Part shown: positions 23,157 through 35,149 of the stretch, one piece after another
How the letters are laid out: every line of letters begins with the position of its first letter
Numbering within the stretch: the stretch's first letter is position 1
DNA from: Globodera rostochiensis
Lineage: Eukaryota > Nematoda > Chromadorea > Rhabditida > Heteroderidae
Assembly (NCBI GenBank): GCA_018350325.1
Contig: JAEVLN010000033.1
Span: 62,001 to 126,000, forward strand
Direction: 5' to 3'
DNA length: 64,000 bases
The notes under the pieces: generated by a model
What the model saw: the letters and a program-made list of their open reading frames with translations, nothing else
What the model was told of the DNA's origin: nothing
Database searches by the model: none
Program-made: the position numbers and the translations under genes

Positions 23157-23315
23157 ACCCAAAACTTTTGTACAAAAAAGGGCATGGACCCAAAACCCAA
23201 AGATTTTTTGGTCATTTTTTGGGTTTTGCTCTAATCGGACCCAAAACCCAAAATTTTTTGGTCAAATTTTTTGTACAAACCCAAAACATTTTTGGGTTTT
23301 GGGTCCGGCACTAGC
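23157..23315. repeat. GGACCCAAA / GGGTTTTGGGTCC hairpins
   Basis: Two adjacent hairpins of GGACCCAAAACCCAAA with TTTGGGTTTTGGGTCC, sharing words and loop (GGTCATTTTTTGGG) with 20,811-20,905. Confidence 0.55.
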
Positions 23316-25964
23316 ATGAATGGTATATTTATAATATTATATATAAATATCTAATTTTTGGTGCCCTTAACATAAAATTCAAACCCTCGGCACATTGGAA
23401 GTAATATCTTTTATATTTAGTCTACGAATAACATCACATATTTTTAATCTTTTTTGTGAATATTCAGTTCCACAATAACAAAAAATGTTTATAATGTGTA
23501 TTTATTCTGATGTAGTGTTTTAATTATTATTTTGCTATAATTAAAAATCGCCAGTATTAAATATAAATTAAGTTAATTAATGTATTTGTTTTATATTAAC
23601 TGTTGTATTTCACTGTCACATAAACATTAATTATATTTTTTTTATTTTCTAACATTTTTCTTAATTATAAATAAATTGATTAAATATTTTAATTTGGATA
23701 TTAAGTAAGTTCTTTTTTATGCTTTGTAGGTAATTTATTAAATAATAAAAAAAAATTTTTAGGCATATGCTTTCAAAAAATAAATGTGTTGAAAAAATAA
23801 TATGTTCATGAAACCCGTAGAGTAGATTCATTCTCTTAGATTTGTCCTTAAAAAAACGTTTAGATTATATATTTTTTAAGCAATAAAGTCATTTTTTTTA
23901 ATATTCTTTATAATTTGTGAATGAATAAAATGTCAAAGCAAACATATAAATAAGCTATTATGGTTTAAAAAAAGCGAATAATTGCACCTTTAATAACAAT
24001 TAAAAAACTTGTTATTAGCATAGTTCGTTAAAGATATTAATTCATTTATTTAATTCGAATAAATTATTAGATTACATTTATCTTTAATAATAAGGTTGGT
24101 TTTGGAGGCATACTCATACCCAATTGATAAAAATATTTTAAAGATTCGTATTATATTTTAAGCAATAGCTATGCAAATGTTAAAATGTAAAATTTTTAAA
24201 AATTTTGTTGGTATTATTTATTTGTAAGATTTTTTTTGTATTTTAACTCATTTAATTATTTGCTGTTTTGACATCACTTTTTTTATTTTGGATGACAAAT
24301 AAATCTTTGGCGCTAGCTTTTTTCCATAACTTTATATAAACACAATCAAAAGAAAGAAACAAATAGTCATTCGATAGAGAACTGAATAGGAAACAAAAAC
24401 AATCATTTAAACTTTTGCATAGGTAATGCATTTATATTATAATTATAACACATTTTAATTATTCATAAAAATAATTTATTGAAAGATTCAAACATAAAAA
24501 AAATTAACTTTTAAATATTAATTGTAAGTTATTTTATTTCTAGATTGTAATTTGAATTTTTAAATAATATCATGTTTATTAAGCCTTTTTTGTACAATTA
24601 TTAATAAGCTAAAATTTTAATACCTGTTGGAACGACGAGGTTAGGTAATCCCTCTGTCTTCTAAGATTTTGTGCTTGCTATTATAAATATAAGTAATTTA
24701 ATAATTTGTTGACAGTTTAATTTGCAGTACCAAAATATCGGTCCAGTATTCTTATAATTAATATTTTAAATTCGTTAATAAATAAAAATTATTTGGAAGT
24801 ATGTTAGAAAGCATATTCACACTCATCATTTATATGTTATCATATCGATTCCAATTGCAGTCCAAAAGGTTTGCTAACACAACGGCACTGCAATCTGTAC
24901 CACTTATATTAATTTATGATTGCAAATGTGTGAATATTAATTTTGTTCAATGACGAAAACCACGTTATAACACATTTTTTTTTTGGCTTTTTTGTAAATC
25001 TATATATTTGAATTTAGTTTAAAACAATAACACTTTTATACAAAACCAAAAACACCACTTCAAACCATCAAGCCAGTAATTTGGACTCATTAGTCAGGCC
25101 GAACACCAAATAGTTTTATGTTAAATGTTTTTCTTGTAATATTATGATTCATCTATTTATTGCCTATGCTGTAATGCCCCATGTTTGACGTCATGCTTCT
25201 GGCTTGTGCTGCATTGTTTTGTGAAGAATTTATAGCCTAACGAATATTTTGAAACAAAAATATAAAATAATATTAAGTATAAGAGTCAAATCGATTGTTC
25301 TTTGAATTAAACTTTTATTTTATTTAATGATTATGTTATTTAATGTTGACAAATATTATTACAATTGGTTAAATATTGTAAAATATGTTTTTTTTGAATC
25401 AATTTTGGAAGAGAAAAAGTTTTTAAAAATTTCTTTACGTTTTAAATTCTCTCATAGGTAAAAATTGTTTATAAAATTTAGTGCGCATCTTCGAATAAAT
25501 GTAATTCTAAATGATATTTGTCATCTACAATATATTTTGGTGCTTTCTTAAAAAGGATTAATTATGCAACTTATTTTAATTAAATTTGCTAATATCATGG
25601 TGTCTGTCGTTTGTGTTTTATTTATTTGGAGATTCAGTTCGAAAATAAATAAATATTATAATAGTTTGTTTTTATATTCTAAAATAACTGAATAATTTAT
25701 CCTTTGTATCTTATCAAACTTGGATGTTTATATAATATAATATAATATGAGTTAACATCTTTTTGTTTAAAAAGGGGTTATGAAATGTGTTAAATTAAAC
25801 AAAAAGCGATATCCAAGTCGCATACCATTCCTCATCTTCGTATGAAAGTGCTAGTCTTTTTTTATTTACTCATTTATTTTTATATGTTATAAAATTTTCT
25901 TAATAGAACATTGTTTTATTTTTTTAAGTATTTCTGTTAATGTTACAGTTCGAAATATAATTAA
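23316..25964. other. AT-rich DNA; diverged copies of 13.7-14.5 kb
   Basis: At 23,360-23,500 and 23,640-23,880 lie diverged copies of parts of 14,330-14,460 and 13,760-13,930 (AAGTAATATC, TTCCACAATAA, TAAGTTCTT). Islets at 24,630-24,680 (donor-like TTAG/GTAATC), 24,840-24,910 and 25,050-25,110 (CAGGCCGAACACCAAATA, shared with about 50,920) are unassigned. The 25,155-25,225 islet starts like the FHCL family. From 25,780 the sequence matches 48,130-48,500. Confidence 0.35.
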
Positions 25965-26132
25965 ATGGGTAATTTATATGGACTAATAACTTGTCGACTT
26001 CTGTGCTCGTACCGACGTTGCGTCGTTTTGTCTTTTGATGACGTTTTATTGACCTCCGTGCTGAAAAACGCCTTCGTAAGAACTTTTCAAAAAGCTTTAT
26101 TATTCATTAGATTTTGGATCATTATGTGCTAA
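25965..26132 (+). CDS. Small ORF, 55 aa, on an islet absent from the copy at 48.5 kb
   Basis: ATG-to-stop frame MGNLYGLITCRLLCSYRRCV, then VLSFDDVLLTSVLKNAFVRT and a hydrophobic end. Three Cys fall in the first third. A donor-like GTAAGA follows GCCTTC, so the islet may be an exon instead. In the related sequence at 48.46-48.50 kb the flanks join directly: CGAAATATAATTA...AATG is followed at once by TGCTAATCATTG. The 146 bp at 25,981-26,126 are missing there. ATG occurs at both junctions. Confidence 0.28.
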   Translation: MGNLYGLITCRLLCSYRRCVVLSFDDVLLTSVLKNAFVRTFQKALLFIRFWIIMC

Positions 26133-27228
26133 TCATTGGATAATTATAAATAATTATTAGTAAATAATTTTGTTAATAATTTGAATTTTATGAATCTTTG
26201 CAATATTTTAGCATTATTTTATTCAACTTTATTTTAAAAATTAGTTTAAATTTAATTAAATTAATATTATTTTAAATGCTATTTACTATATATTGCTTAT
26301 AAATAATGTCGATATTAAATTTTATACACTGTTAGTGAAATCGTTTTTTTGCACTGTATTTATTATTAAGCAATTTTCATTCCTTTTTTTAATAATTAAA
26401 TATGAATAACACATAGTTTATTTTAAAAGCTCTATTTATTTTAATAAGCATTTATCGTTTTCTTGTTCACGGTCTGATGTTCTGGAGTCGCTGCCGTCTT
26501 TTTGTTTATTTCTAAATAATTTAATTTAATTTTAATTTCTTGAATTATTTGTATTCTCCCTTTAATCGTTTTCGCGCGATAAATCATTTTATAATTTAAT
26601 AATATTAGCTTTATATAGCCACACTATTTTTAATTTTATGGTAATTTTGTTAATATTTTTAAAAGGAATTTACTATATTAGCCATAAGAGTTTTTGAGAA
26701 AAATATACTAAGGGTTATTTTTGTTAAGATTGTGATATCCGAGAGAAAACGAAAGCTGCAATTGATATCCTATCAATTTTTCTATCCCCTTTGAATCAGG
26801 TAAGATTAAACAAAAACAATCAAATTTGTAAAATGATTTATTATCAATATCGAAATCTGATATTAATTACAAATTTTTATGTAAATGAATATTTAATAGT
26901 AAAATCAAATAAAAATATCAAGTCTTTGTCAGCGCCGGGGCTGTTTGAATCTGGAATTATGAAATACATTAAAGAATAATGCAAATATGCAACCGGGGTA
27001 TAGCTAATCGTAAATCGAATTTGGACTATGCCCCGGTATACCCCTAGAAAGACCTTTTTATCGACTTTAGAAACAATTTTTTTTAAAGTTGGGGTAAAGA
27101 GAACGAAACGAGAACGGTGGTGGGGAACGAGTTGACCGGGAATGATTTGGGGTATTACCATAATTAAGATTGATACACAACAAATTGAATTATCTTGGTG
27201 ACATAAAGTCCCTAATTGAAGGCTTGAA
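26133..27228. other. AT-rich DNA then a mixed-composition stretch with hairpin
   Basis: 26,133-26,660 is A/T-rich with one islet at 26,460-26,500. From 26,700 the composition is more even. A frame at 26,833-26,979 and an opposite one at 26,877-27,161 overlap and neither is convincing. ACCGGGGTATAG (26,992-27,003) and CTATGCCCCGGT (27,026-27,037) form a 12-bp stem with one G-T pair and a 22-base loop. GGGGTATA and TATACCCC allow an alternative pairing. Confidence 0.4.
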
Positions 27229-27363
27229 ATGAGTAAAGTATGGGAATTGTGTGAAAAAGTGAAGAATTTTCGTGATAAAAGAACATATCGTCAAACAATT
27301 GAAATGCCGCCGCCTCTAATAATGTTACCACCTCTAATTAGTAAAGCGAACAATTACAATTAA
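27229..27363 (+). CDS. Small ORF, 44 aa, Pro-rich end
   Basis: ATG-to-stop frame MSKVWELCEKVKNFRDKRTY, then RQTIEMPPPLIMLPPLISKA and NNYN. Charged first half, then a PPPLIMLPPLI segment directly before a donor-like ATTA/GTAAAG. It could be one exon of a longer protein. The W, RY and PPPL pattern faintly recalls the segment after the pore of TRPM channels, but that is a loose impression and I do not assign it. No copy in the window. Confidence 0.25.
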   Translation: MSKVWELCEKVKNFRDKRTYRQTIEMPPPLIMLPPLISKANNYN

Positions 27364-28139
27364 GCAAAAAAAGTTAATTAAAATGTAATGTGAGCGAAAT
27401 GCCTTTATGACATCAATTACGATTAAGGAAACTATTTCTAATACCAAAGAAAACCGAATAAAATATAAATGCTAACGTATGTAAAATCATTAAATAAACA
27501 TTAAAACTCTTTTTAATATAGCATATTTAGACTGGCAGCGGACGGGCTTTTTAAATAGAGAATATTGTTTAATAACATAATAAATTTATTAGATTTTGGT
27601 CACAATTATTACAAAGAAAATGGAGCATCGTTAAAAGAATTAGCAAAGTACAAGAATGGTTGCCATAACAAGATTTTTTTTTGGCATTAAAAAATATGGG
27701 CACAATAAAGCGCACATATTAAACTGTAAATAAAAAGCCACCATCAGATGATAAATTGCCATAAACAGCTGCCTGTATCCACAGAATACTTAATATTGTC
27801 TTTTAAACTTACTTTGTAATTAAAATTAGTCAGAGGTTTTTTAAGATTTTTAATTGAAAACATTTGCATAGTTTTTTGAAAATTTGATAATTAAATTGAA
27901 TTTTGTGCAAATTTTATTCCTCGATTAATAAAATAATTAGTTGCTTTATAGATTAATTTGCTATTCTCTAAAGCAATAAATAACTTTTTTAAGCTCCTTT
28001 TATTTAAAATGTTCTGGATACGTTGGAATTCTTGATGCTGATATGTTATATATTTTTTAATTTTGAATATTTCTAAATTTTTGAAGTATACGAATATATT
28101 TTTATCAATGTTCTCCGGGTGCTTTACTTTGGGTATAAA
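27364..28139. other. AT-rich DNA, nothing supported
   Basis: More even composition up to about 27,800 but no frame longer than about 25 codons worth naming; A/T-rich beyond. No repeat copy noticed. Confidence 0.45.
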
Positions 28140-29337
28140 ATTTTATTTAATATCTCAGTTTTTTTGCCGATTTGTTTATAGATTAATTTTCAAGTTGTCA
28201 CTTGGGTATTAATTGCTTTTATCAATAAAATTTAAAAAATCATTTTTAAAGGTGATTTAGCCGTTTTTAAGTGTTTTCCGTTTAATCAATGAATAGACAT
28301 TATTTTAACGTTTTTGGAACTTTTATTTATAAATGATAAACTATTTATCATCCTTAACGCCCCCAACGAACGCCCTTGCGTCCCTTGACGACAATACATT
28401 GCAGTTAATACAATAAAACATTTGCGTAAAGATTTTTGTATTAATTTTTTATAACATTATTAATTATCATTTTTTCGTAGTTAGTTATTTATATTTTATT
28501 TTTATTAACAACGAACGCTCGCGTCCCTTGGACAAAAATCGCAAGCACCTCAATGCATCGAAGTAATATCGTTTATATTTAGTTGCCGAATAACACCACA
28601 TATTTTTTGAGAAATTTTTTTGTGAACATTCTGTTTCCACAATAAAAATTTTTTTATTAATGTGTGATATTTTATTAAAATTAAACAAAATTGGAATTAT
28701 ACTAATGATGTTTTGAATTTATCTCATTATATAACAATTCATTTTAATCGAGCTGGGGCCCGTGCATGACGTGTTATTGAAAGCCGAAATTGGTCGCGTG
28801 AGACGGGGTATTATTTTTTAGCGTATAATGTTAAAAACGAATTGAAATGATAAGTGACATAAGTTATTTTTGGGGTTTCTTGAATGGACTTTGCCAAGTC
28901 AAAATTATTTATAAGTATTAGAAGGTTTATTATGCGTAAATTGAATTTGTAATATTTCAAGATGTTAAATTTTTTCTTTAATTCAAGTTTTTTTTGTTTA
29001 AAATAAATAATTATATAACGAATTCTATTTATTTTTATATTATGTAGTAAATAATTTTGTTTATGATTTGTATTTAACAAATCCATTGTAATTTCAACAT
29101 TATTTTTATTTCGATATTTTAATTTTTTTGTAAAACGATTTAAATTTAACAAAAGGTTTGCTTTCATTCAACCCAATTTAATATATTTAGTTTTATTAAA
29201 ATAAGAAAGATTTTAAATGTTAAGTTTTTTTTAATTCTAGTTTTATAAAAAAGTTTTGGTGTAAAATAAATGATTATATAACGATCTTTTTTTATTTATT
29301 TTTCTCATTGATTTGTATATAAATTAGCGCTTGACAT

Positions 29338-29436
29338 CGCTAAGATTAATGCATTCCGGCCAAGTATCGACATCTGACGTATGTGTTATGGAGAGGACGG
29401 GAAGAGGTTGGTTTAAACTTGTTTATTTTCCACATT
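29338..29436 (+). CDS. Exon-like islet RLTSLRLMHSG, paralogue of 5,510
   Basis: Reads RLTSLRLMHSGQVSTSDVCV then MERTGRGWFKLV after the acceptor-like AAATTAG. Same frame and length as 5,510-5,608, with conservative replacements only. Family not recognised. Confidence 0.35.
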
Positions 29437-30436
29437 AGTAAATTATGAAAAGCCAAAATGTCGCGTGAGGCCGCGTCGGGTATCGGGTATTATAAAACGA
29501 ATTGAAATACGATAAGTGACACAAGTTATTTTTGGGGTTTCTTGAATGGACTATGCCACGTCTAACTCAAAATTATTTATATATTATTAAAAGGTTTATT
29601 ATGCGTAAATTGAATTTGTAATATTTCAAGATGTTAAATTTTTTCTTTAATTCAAGTTTTTTTGTTTAAAAATTTTTTTGTAAAACGATTTAAATTTAAA
29701 AAAGGTTTGCTTTCATTCAACACAAACTTTAAATTTTTGTTTTTTGTTATTATTTATAGGTTTTAATTGGTGTAATATCACTGAATACTTTTCATAACAC
29801 AAATAAGCAGAAGTATTTAATAATCGCATATATTGGTTAGTACAATTGCTAATTGTTTGGTTAGATTTTCATTTAGTTTATTATTTTCTTTGATCAGAAT
29901 AGCTTAAATTTATTGGATATGATAGTATTGAAATTTATTTAATGTTGAAAATTTTTAATTTTTTTGCTTTATTAAAAAGTTGGTGGTAAATGAAATTTAT
30001 TTTTTCTTTTGTTTTATGTATAAATCTAAAACAATCTCCGACCTCGAGTGTATTAATTGATTATATTTTATTTCATCTAGAAATAATAAATAATTTGTAA
30101 TTAATACTTGTGATTGAAATAGATAATTGAAAAGTAAATATTATTTTTATTTGAAATTTTAAAAATAATTAATTATATGTTTAGAAGCGAGTTGAACTTT
30201 CTTTTCGAGTTTGCGGAAAAAGTTAAAGATGCATTTTAATTATAACACTGATTATGGACCATTGTTGTATTTTTTTTATTTTTAAATATTCTATATGTAA
30301 AATAAAATATAAAAATAAAGCAATTTAATTCAATGTATTAATTTTTAGAAATTAATTATTTATTTTTTAAATAAAAGATGAATAAATAATTTGATTTTAT
30401 TACTTATATTAACGCGATTATATAAATAAGAGTTTG

Positions 30437-30535
30437 ATGACGGCCCAGTCGTTTAATGACATAGATTTGTTAAATGAAGATGCCGTGATAAATCGTATTG
30501 AATCGGACAGGAGCTTTAATTTGTTTTCTTTATAG
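30437..30535 (+). CDS. Exon-like islet MTAQSFNDIDLL, paralogue of 6,194
   Basis: Reads MTAQSFNDIDLLNEDAVINR then IESDRSFNLFSL and a stop. Gap-free against 6,194-6,289, while flanking A/T tracts differ by several indels. Confidence 0.3.
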   Translation: MTAQSFNDIDLLNEDAVINRIESDRSFNLFSL

Positions 30536-31112
30536 TAAATTATGGTGTTATATTAAAATATTGATTTAAACAAATTTTGGCATTACTCGTTTAATTATAT
30601 AATTTTTAAAAATTCAGTAAAATGTTATTTTTTTAAAATATTACTTGTTTAAAATTTTTCTTAAACAATTTGTTAACATCAAAATTCATGAAAGCTTTTG
30701 ATTTAATATGTAAAAAGCAAAAATTAACGATTTTTGATTTGCGCCCAATGGCTCAATTGTCGCTTGGCTGCCTGAATTCAAAGGGCTCTGAGATTAAATT
30801 AGTCCTGATGTTTGTTGAGATGTTTAGTTCTTTCGGTTTCCGTATTAAAAAAATTACAAATTTTATTTGTTTATTGTTTTTATACTAAATAATTTGTATT
30901 CTTTTTCATATTTTTTATTTTAAAAATTGAAGTTTTTGTTGTATAGTCTGCAAAATTCACAGAGCTGTTCTATTTTTCATTTTACAAAATATACTTTATG
31001 AAAGAATTATTTTTTTAACAATCTTACTATATTTGTTTTTATTTCATGCATTCATTTGGGCACTTTAAAGCGCCGGTTAAACTCTTTTTTGTTTTTGCAA
31101 TATTTCGATTTA

Positions 31113-31205
31113 CTATTTCATTGCCTATGCCGTTACAATCGGCGTGCTTTGATTCTCTTTCTGCTCTTGTGGCTGCTTGATTACTTTCTTCGTTTTCTTT
31201 TGTAA
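31113..31205 (+). CDS. Exon-like hydrophobic islet, paralogue of 7,138
   Basis: Reads FHCLCRYNRRALILFLLLWL then LDYFLRFLL and a stop. A minus-strand frame over the same bases (31,039-31,332) is broken by single-base indels in the 7.1-kb copy, so I prefer the plus reading, which keeps its frame across the islet in both copies. Confidence 0.28.
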   Translation, partial: LFHCLCRYNRRALILFLLLWLLDYFLRFLL

Positions 31206-31605
31206 ATTCATTTAAAGGGATCAAAAAACAAATTTTCTCGGTTTGATTTTGCAATTTTAATTTCTTTTTTTTTATAGTTTCAAATTGATTTGTATTAAGT
31301 AAAACTTCATTTAGAATTGTTATGATGAGCATTGTTAAAAAAACTGCTTGTGTTTAACTAATTGATAAACTTAAAATTTATTAATTTATTTAAATGTTTT
31401 GGTCGGCCAATTTATTTTCGTAGCTTAAATAGATTTTACTCATTTTTTTAATTAATTACCAAAAAAGCGATTCGTATCTAATTGATATTCTAAAAATAAA
31501 AAAGTTTAGCATATTAAATTAAATGCATTTATTTATTAATTTTTAAATATAATAATTTTTCATTTTTGCTTATAATTATAATTTTCATTATTTTTTGCAT
31601 TGCAG

Positions 31606-31670
31606 CGCCGAAGCAGGTGAAAGCTCGTGAAACAATTTTCATGCTTTTTCTTAGGTTTTATTTATTCAAG
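31606..31670 (+). CDS. Exon candidate PKQVKARETIFMLFLR, copy of 12,997
   Basis: Same acceptor and donor as 12,997-13,061; one replacement (Lys for Glu) and one change in the split codon. See that entry for the reading. Confidence 0.33.
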
Positions 31671-34223
31671 GTATTTTAAGATGTCATTGGATTTTTGCGA
31701 CTTGTGCAATGTCCAGCGCGAAAACAATTCAAATCAATCTATAAAATAAAACATCAATGCCCAATTTAGCTAAAACAATTTCTTACTTATTTTATTCGCA
31801 GAAAGCTATTTTTTCAGAATGTATTTGTTTATTTGTTTAACTCATTTTTATAATTTTCATTCAACCATATAGATTTGGATTGCTATCAAAAGTTTTTGCT
31901 TTATATATAGTCATTATAGGGTAACTTGTCTCCGTGTTATATCTGCATTTCTGGGGGACTGCAATCTTAGTTTAAAATCCTTAATTGGATTTAAGATTAA
32001 AAATAAACTAATAAGACATTTATTTCTAAATTTTTTTAAGCAAATAAATTATTTAATAATTATGTCGGGGTTTATCTTTTAATTTAATAATTATTCCTGC
32101 TTACTGATTCTTACAATTAGTCGAAAAACAAAAAACACCACTCAGAAACCTTATAAATTTTTGATTTTTTACAAATTAGGCAAATTTTCATATCACAAAA
32201 CTTTAATTTGAACTTTTTTATTCCTAAAAAGCTTCAAAAAATAATCGTTATTCTTAAAATATGGTTAACAAATTGAGTCAAAAATCAAAATTTTTCGGCG
32301 GCGCCTATCAGCACTGCCGACCCCCCCCCCCCCCCCCCCCTCCCACAAAAGTAAAGCAGAATTCAATAAATTTCAAAAATACGCTCCTAAAATTGAACTT
32401 TTTTTAAAGTTTTGTATTGTCAGTTACCACCATTTTGTATATTTTGGTTTAATTCTTGTATTATTTAATTAACTGAAATATATTTTTTATTATAAAAAAA
32501 TAGATTAAATTTTTAATTTGATATTAACTAAGTTCTTGATTTTATACCTTGTAGATATGTTCTTATTAATAATAATAAATATTTTTTGGCATAAGTTTAT
32601 CATTAAATAAATGTGTAATTTGAAAAAATAAAAGGTTCTTGAAACTCTTTCGGTCCGGCGAATTGTACCTGCGTGTGCAAGTTTGTTATTTTATTTAAAA
32701 TTTTGCCGATTTGTTTATTTAAATATTTAGATTAATTTTCAAGTTGTCACTTGGGTATTAATTGCTTTTATCAATAAAATTTAAAAAATCATTTTTAAAG
32801 ATGATTTAGCAGTTTTTTTTCAAGTGTTTTCCGTTTAAAAATGAATAGACATTATTTTAACGTCTTTGGAACTTTTACATTATAAATGATATTTAAAATA
32901 TTTATCCGTATTTTTCGTAGCTTAAATTGGTTATTTATATTTTATTTTTATTAATCATCCTTATATTTAGGTGTCGAATTTGATATCTCAAAAAAAAGAG
33001 GTTATGATAGTGCGTCTCCCTAACTTCCATCCGATAACGCCCCCAACGAACGCCCTCGCGTGCCCTTGACAAAAAAAAATCGCAAGCACTCATGCTGAAG
33101 TAATATCGTCTATATTTAATTGCCGAATATAACCACATATTTTTTAAGAAATCTTTTGTGAACATTCTGTTTCCACAATAAAAAAAATTTTTATTAATGT
33201 GTGATATTTTATAAATTAAAATTAAACAAAATTTGAATTATACTAATGATGTTTTAAATTTATGTCATAGTTTACGTAAATTTGGTGTTAATATAATTAA
33301 ACGTTTGCGTAAAGATTTGTGTTTTAATTTTTTATAAGATTATTAAATTAATTATTTAGTTTCCATTATTTGTTATATTTCGTGCTAATTCCCGTATATT
33401 CAAGTTTATAATTTTTAATATAAACAATACAAATTTTTTTTATTAATAATTTTCAAATCTCATTAATTTTCTCGGAAAGGAACACAATATATATTATCGA
33501 ACACTTTTTATGGCATTTCTTTAATTATCACTTTTTTCACAACTGTCTCGTAACCAGATCTCGGTTAAAGAAATTTGTAATATTTGTTTTTATTTATTTT
33601 TGAATTTGTACAGTTAACAATTATTTTATTTACAAATTTAACTTTTATAACTGGGTTTTCGGAAGGAATTGTTGTCGCGCATCTCATGAAGGGGGTACAC
33701 TATTAAATTTTAAATAATCTGAGTATGTTTTGCTCGTATGCCACTTTGTGCAATTTACTAATATTGACATATGCTCTCGTAATATAAAATTTATAATAAT
33801 TGTAGTAACACATTTTTTTTGTTATTCTTTATAGTTGTTAATATTGTAATTTGCACATGCTTGAAAAAACTGTTGAAATTTTTATGTGATCACTACTTCT
33901 TTGAAAATTGATTTTAAATGGCTTCTGCGTATAACATTTTACTCTATGTCTTTTGACCGTAAGCAAATAGTATTCATTATAAAAATATATTTAATCTTTA
34001 ATTCGGTAATCAACAAATTAATTGAATATTATTAGCTTTAAGATTTCATAATCATTAAATTATAACGGCGTTTGCATATGTCGGCGTGTACTTAATTGTT
34101 CCGTGCGATATATATAAAGTTGGGGTTTTGATTAAAAATTCATTTATTACAAATTTATAAATTTAATTCGGGTATCGGGGATAAACACTCCCTAAAAATC
34201 GGGTTTTTTTGGGGAGTAATGAC

Positions 34224-34454
34224 ATGAAAATATTTAAAGTCCGGTTTGATGTTGTATTGGTCACTGGTGAGGATTATGGGCGGTCAGCAGATGATGATTC
34301 GGATCCCGACTGCGTAAATGATTTTTTACCGTTTCAATGGATATCTATGGTGTTGGGGAAAAACTTTAATATAAAAAATGTTTTTAAATTAAAATGTAAT
34401 CAAAAAATAATAAACAAAATTTGGAAAAAAATAACTATAATTCAATTAATATAA
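34224..34454 (+). CDS. Acidic ORF, 76 aa, broken in the duplicate
   Basis: ATG-initiated frame MKIFKVRFDVVLVTGEDYGR, then SADDDSDPDCVNDFLPFQWI and SMVLGKNFN before an A/T-driven Lys and Asn rich tail. The first 50 codons have diverse, acidic composition and look protein-like; the tail probably does not belong. The duplicate at 15,468 has a one-base deletion. No domain recognised. Either a live gene copy opposite a pseudogene, or a chance frame. Confidence 0.32.
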   Translation: MKIFKVRFDVVLVTGEDYGRSADDDSDPDCVNDFLPFQWISMVLGKNFNIKNVFKLKCNQKIINKIWKKITIIQLI

Positions 34455-35149
34455 AAGCAATTATAAAATTCATTCTTTCGCATTTGTAAAAAAATGTATG
34501 TAGTCAATTTTAATAAATTAATTAATAAGCTCAACTAAACTCTGAAATAAAAAAACAATGCATAGTATTAATAAAAAATTTTAATATTATACAAAAAAAT
34601 AAATAAACAAATCAATTGAACTACTTTTTTTAAAAGGTTTTATACATTTGATATTAACAAACTGTTTTAACAAAGTAAAAACATTTATTAAATTTGTTGG
34701 AAGTGTTAATTTAATTTAAACAAAATTAGCAAAAAAATTTGTATTAATTAAATAGTTTATCCGGGCATAAACTTTTTTGTTTTTGTTTTTTTTGCTAAAA
34801 TAATAATTCTGCAAAGCTAAAATTTTGAATTTATTTAATAAAATTTGTCTATATTTGTGTTAGGGGTAATAAAATATTTTTTAATAAATTAATGATATTT
34901 ATTGTTTTTAACTTTTTTTTAATGATTAATTTTTTTTTTACTTTCTTATCAACACGGGTTAAATAATTTTCTCGTTTGACTGTACAGCTTCATTTTGTTT
35001 TGTCTAATAAGAATTACGAAATTAGGGAAAATTTTGGAAATAAAAAAGCGATTTTAATTTTGTAGAGAATTTTTTAATGAATTACTTATAAATTTAATTT
35101 CAAAATGATTTATTATATAACTTTAGAGGCCTTTCATTCGTCATGAGGC

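Larger units (their letters stand above)
28140..31373. repeat. Patchwork of copies of 14.0-14.5 kb and 5.5-7.5 kb
   Basis: 28,150-28,400 and 28,490-28,700 are partial copies of 13,960-14,330 and 14,200-14,520 with deletions; the islet at 14,260 is reduced to CGCCCCCAACGAACGCCC. 28,740-28,990 and 29,268-29,720 are two copies of 5,460-5,800 in tandem. 30,180-31,372 follows 5,870-7,400. The next base begins the 3.9-kb duplication, so several independently copied pieces abut here. Confidence 0.6.

Noticed and set aside
27229..27363. TRPM-channel exon
   Set aside because: Only a loose W, RY, PPPL pattern in 44 residues; not enough to name a family.
28811..29167. 118-codon minus frame rich in Lys, Asn, Ile
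   Set aside because: A/T-driven composition in a repeated block; the related copies at 5.7 and 29.5 kb do not keep it.
31039..31332. 97-codon minus frame
   Set aside because: The 7.1-kb copy has single-base indels that break it, whereas the plus frame in the islet is preserved.
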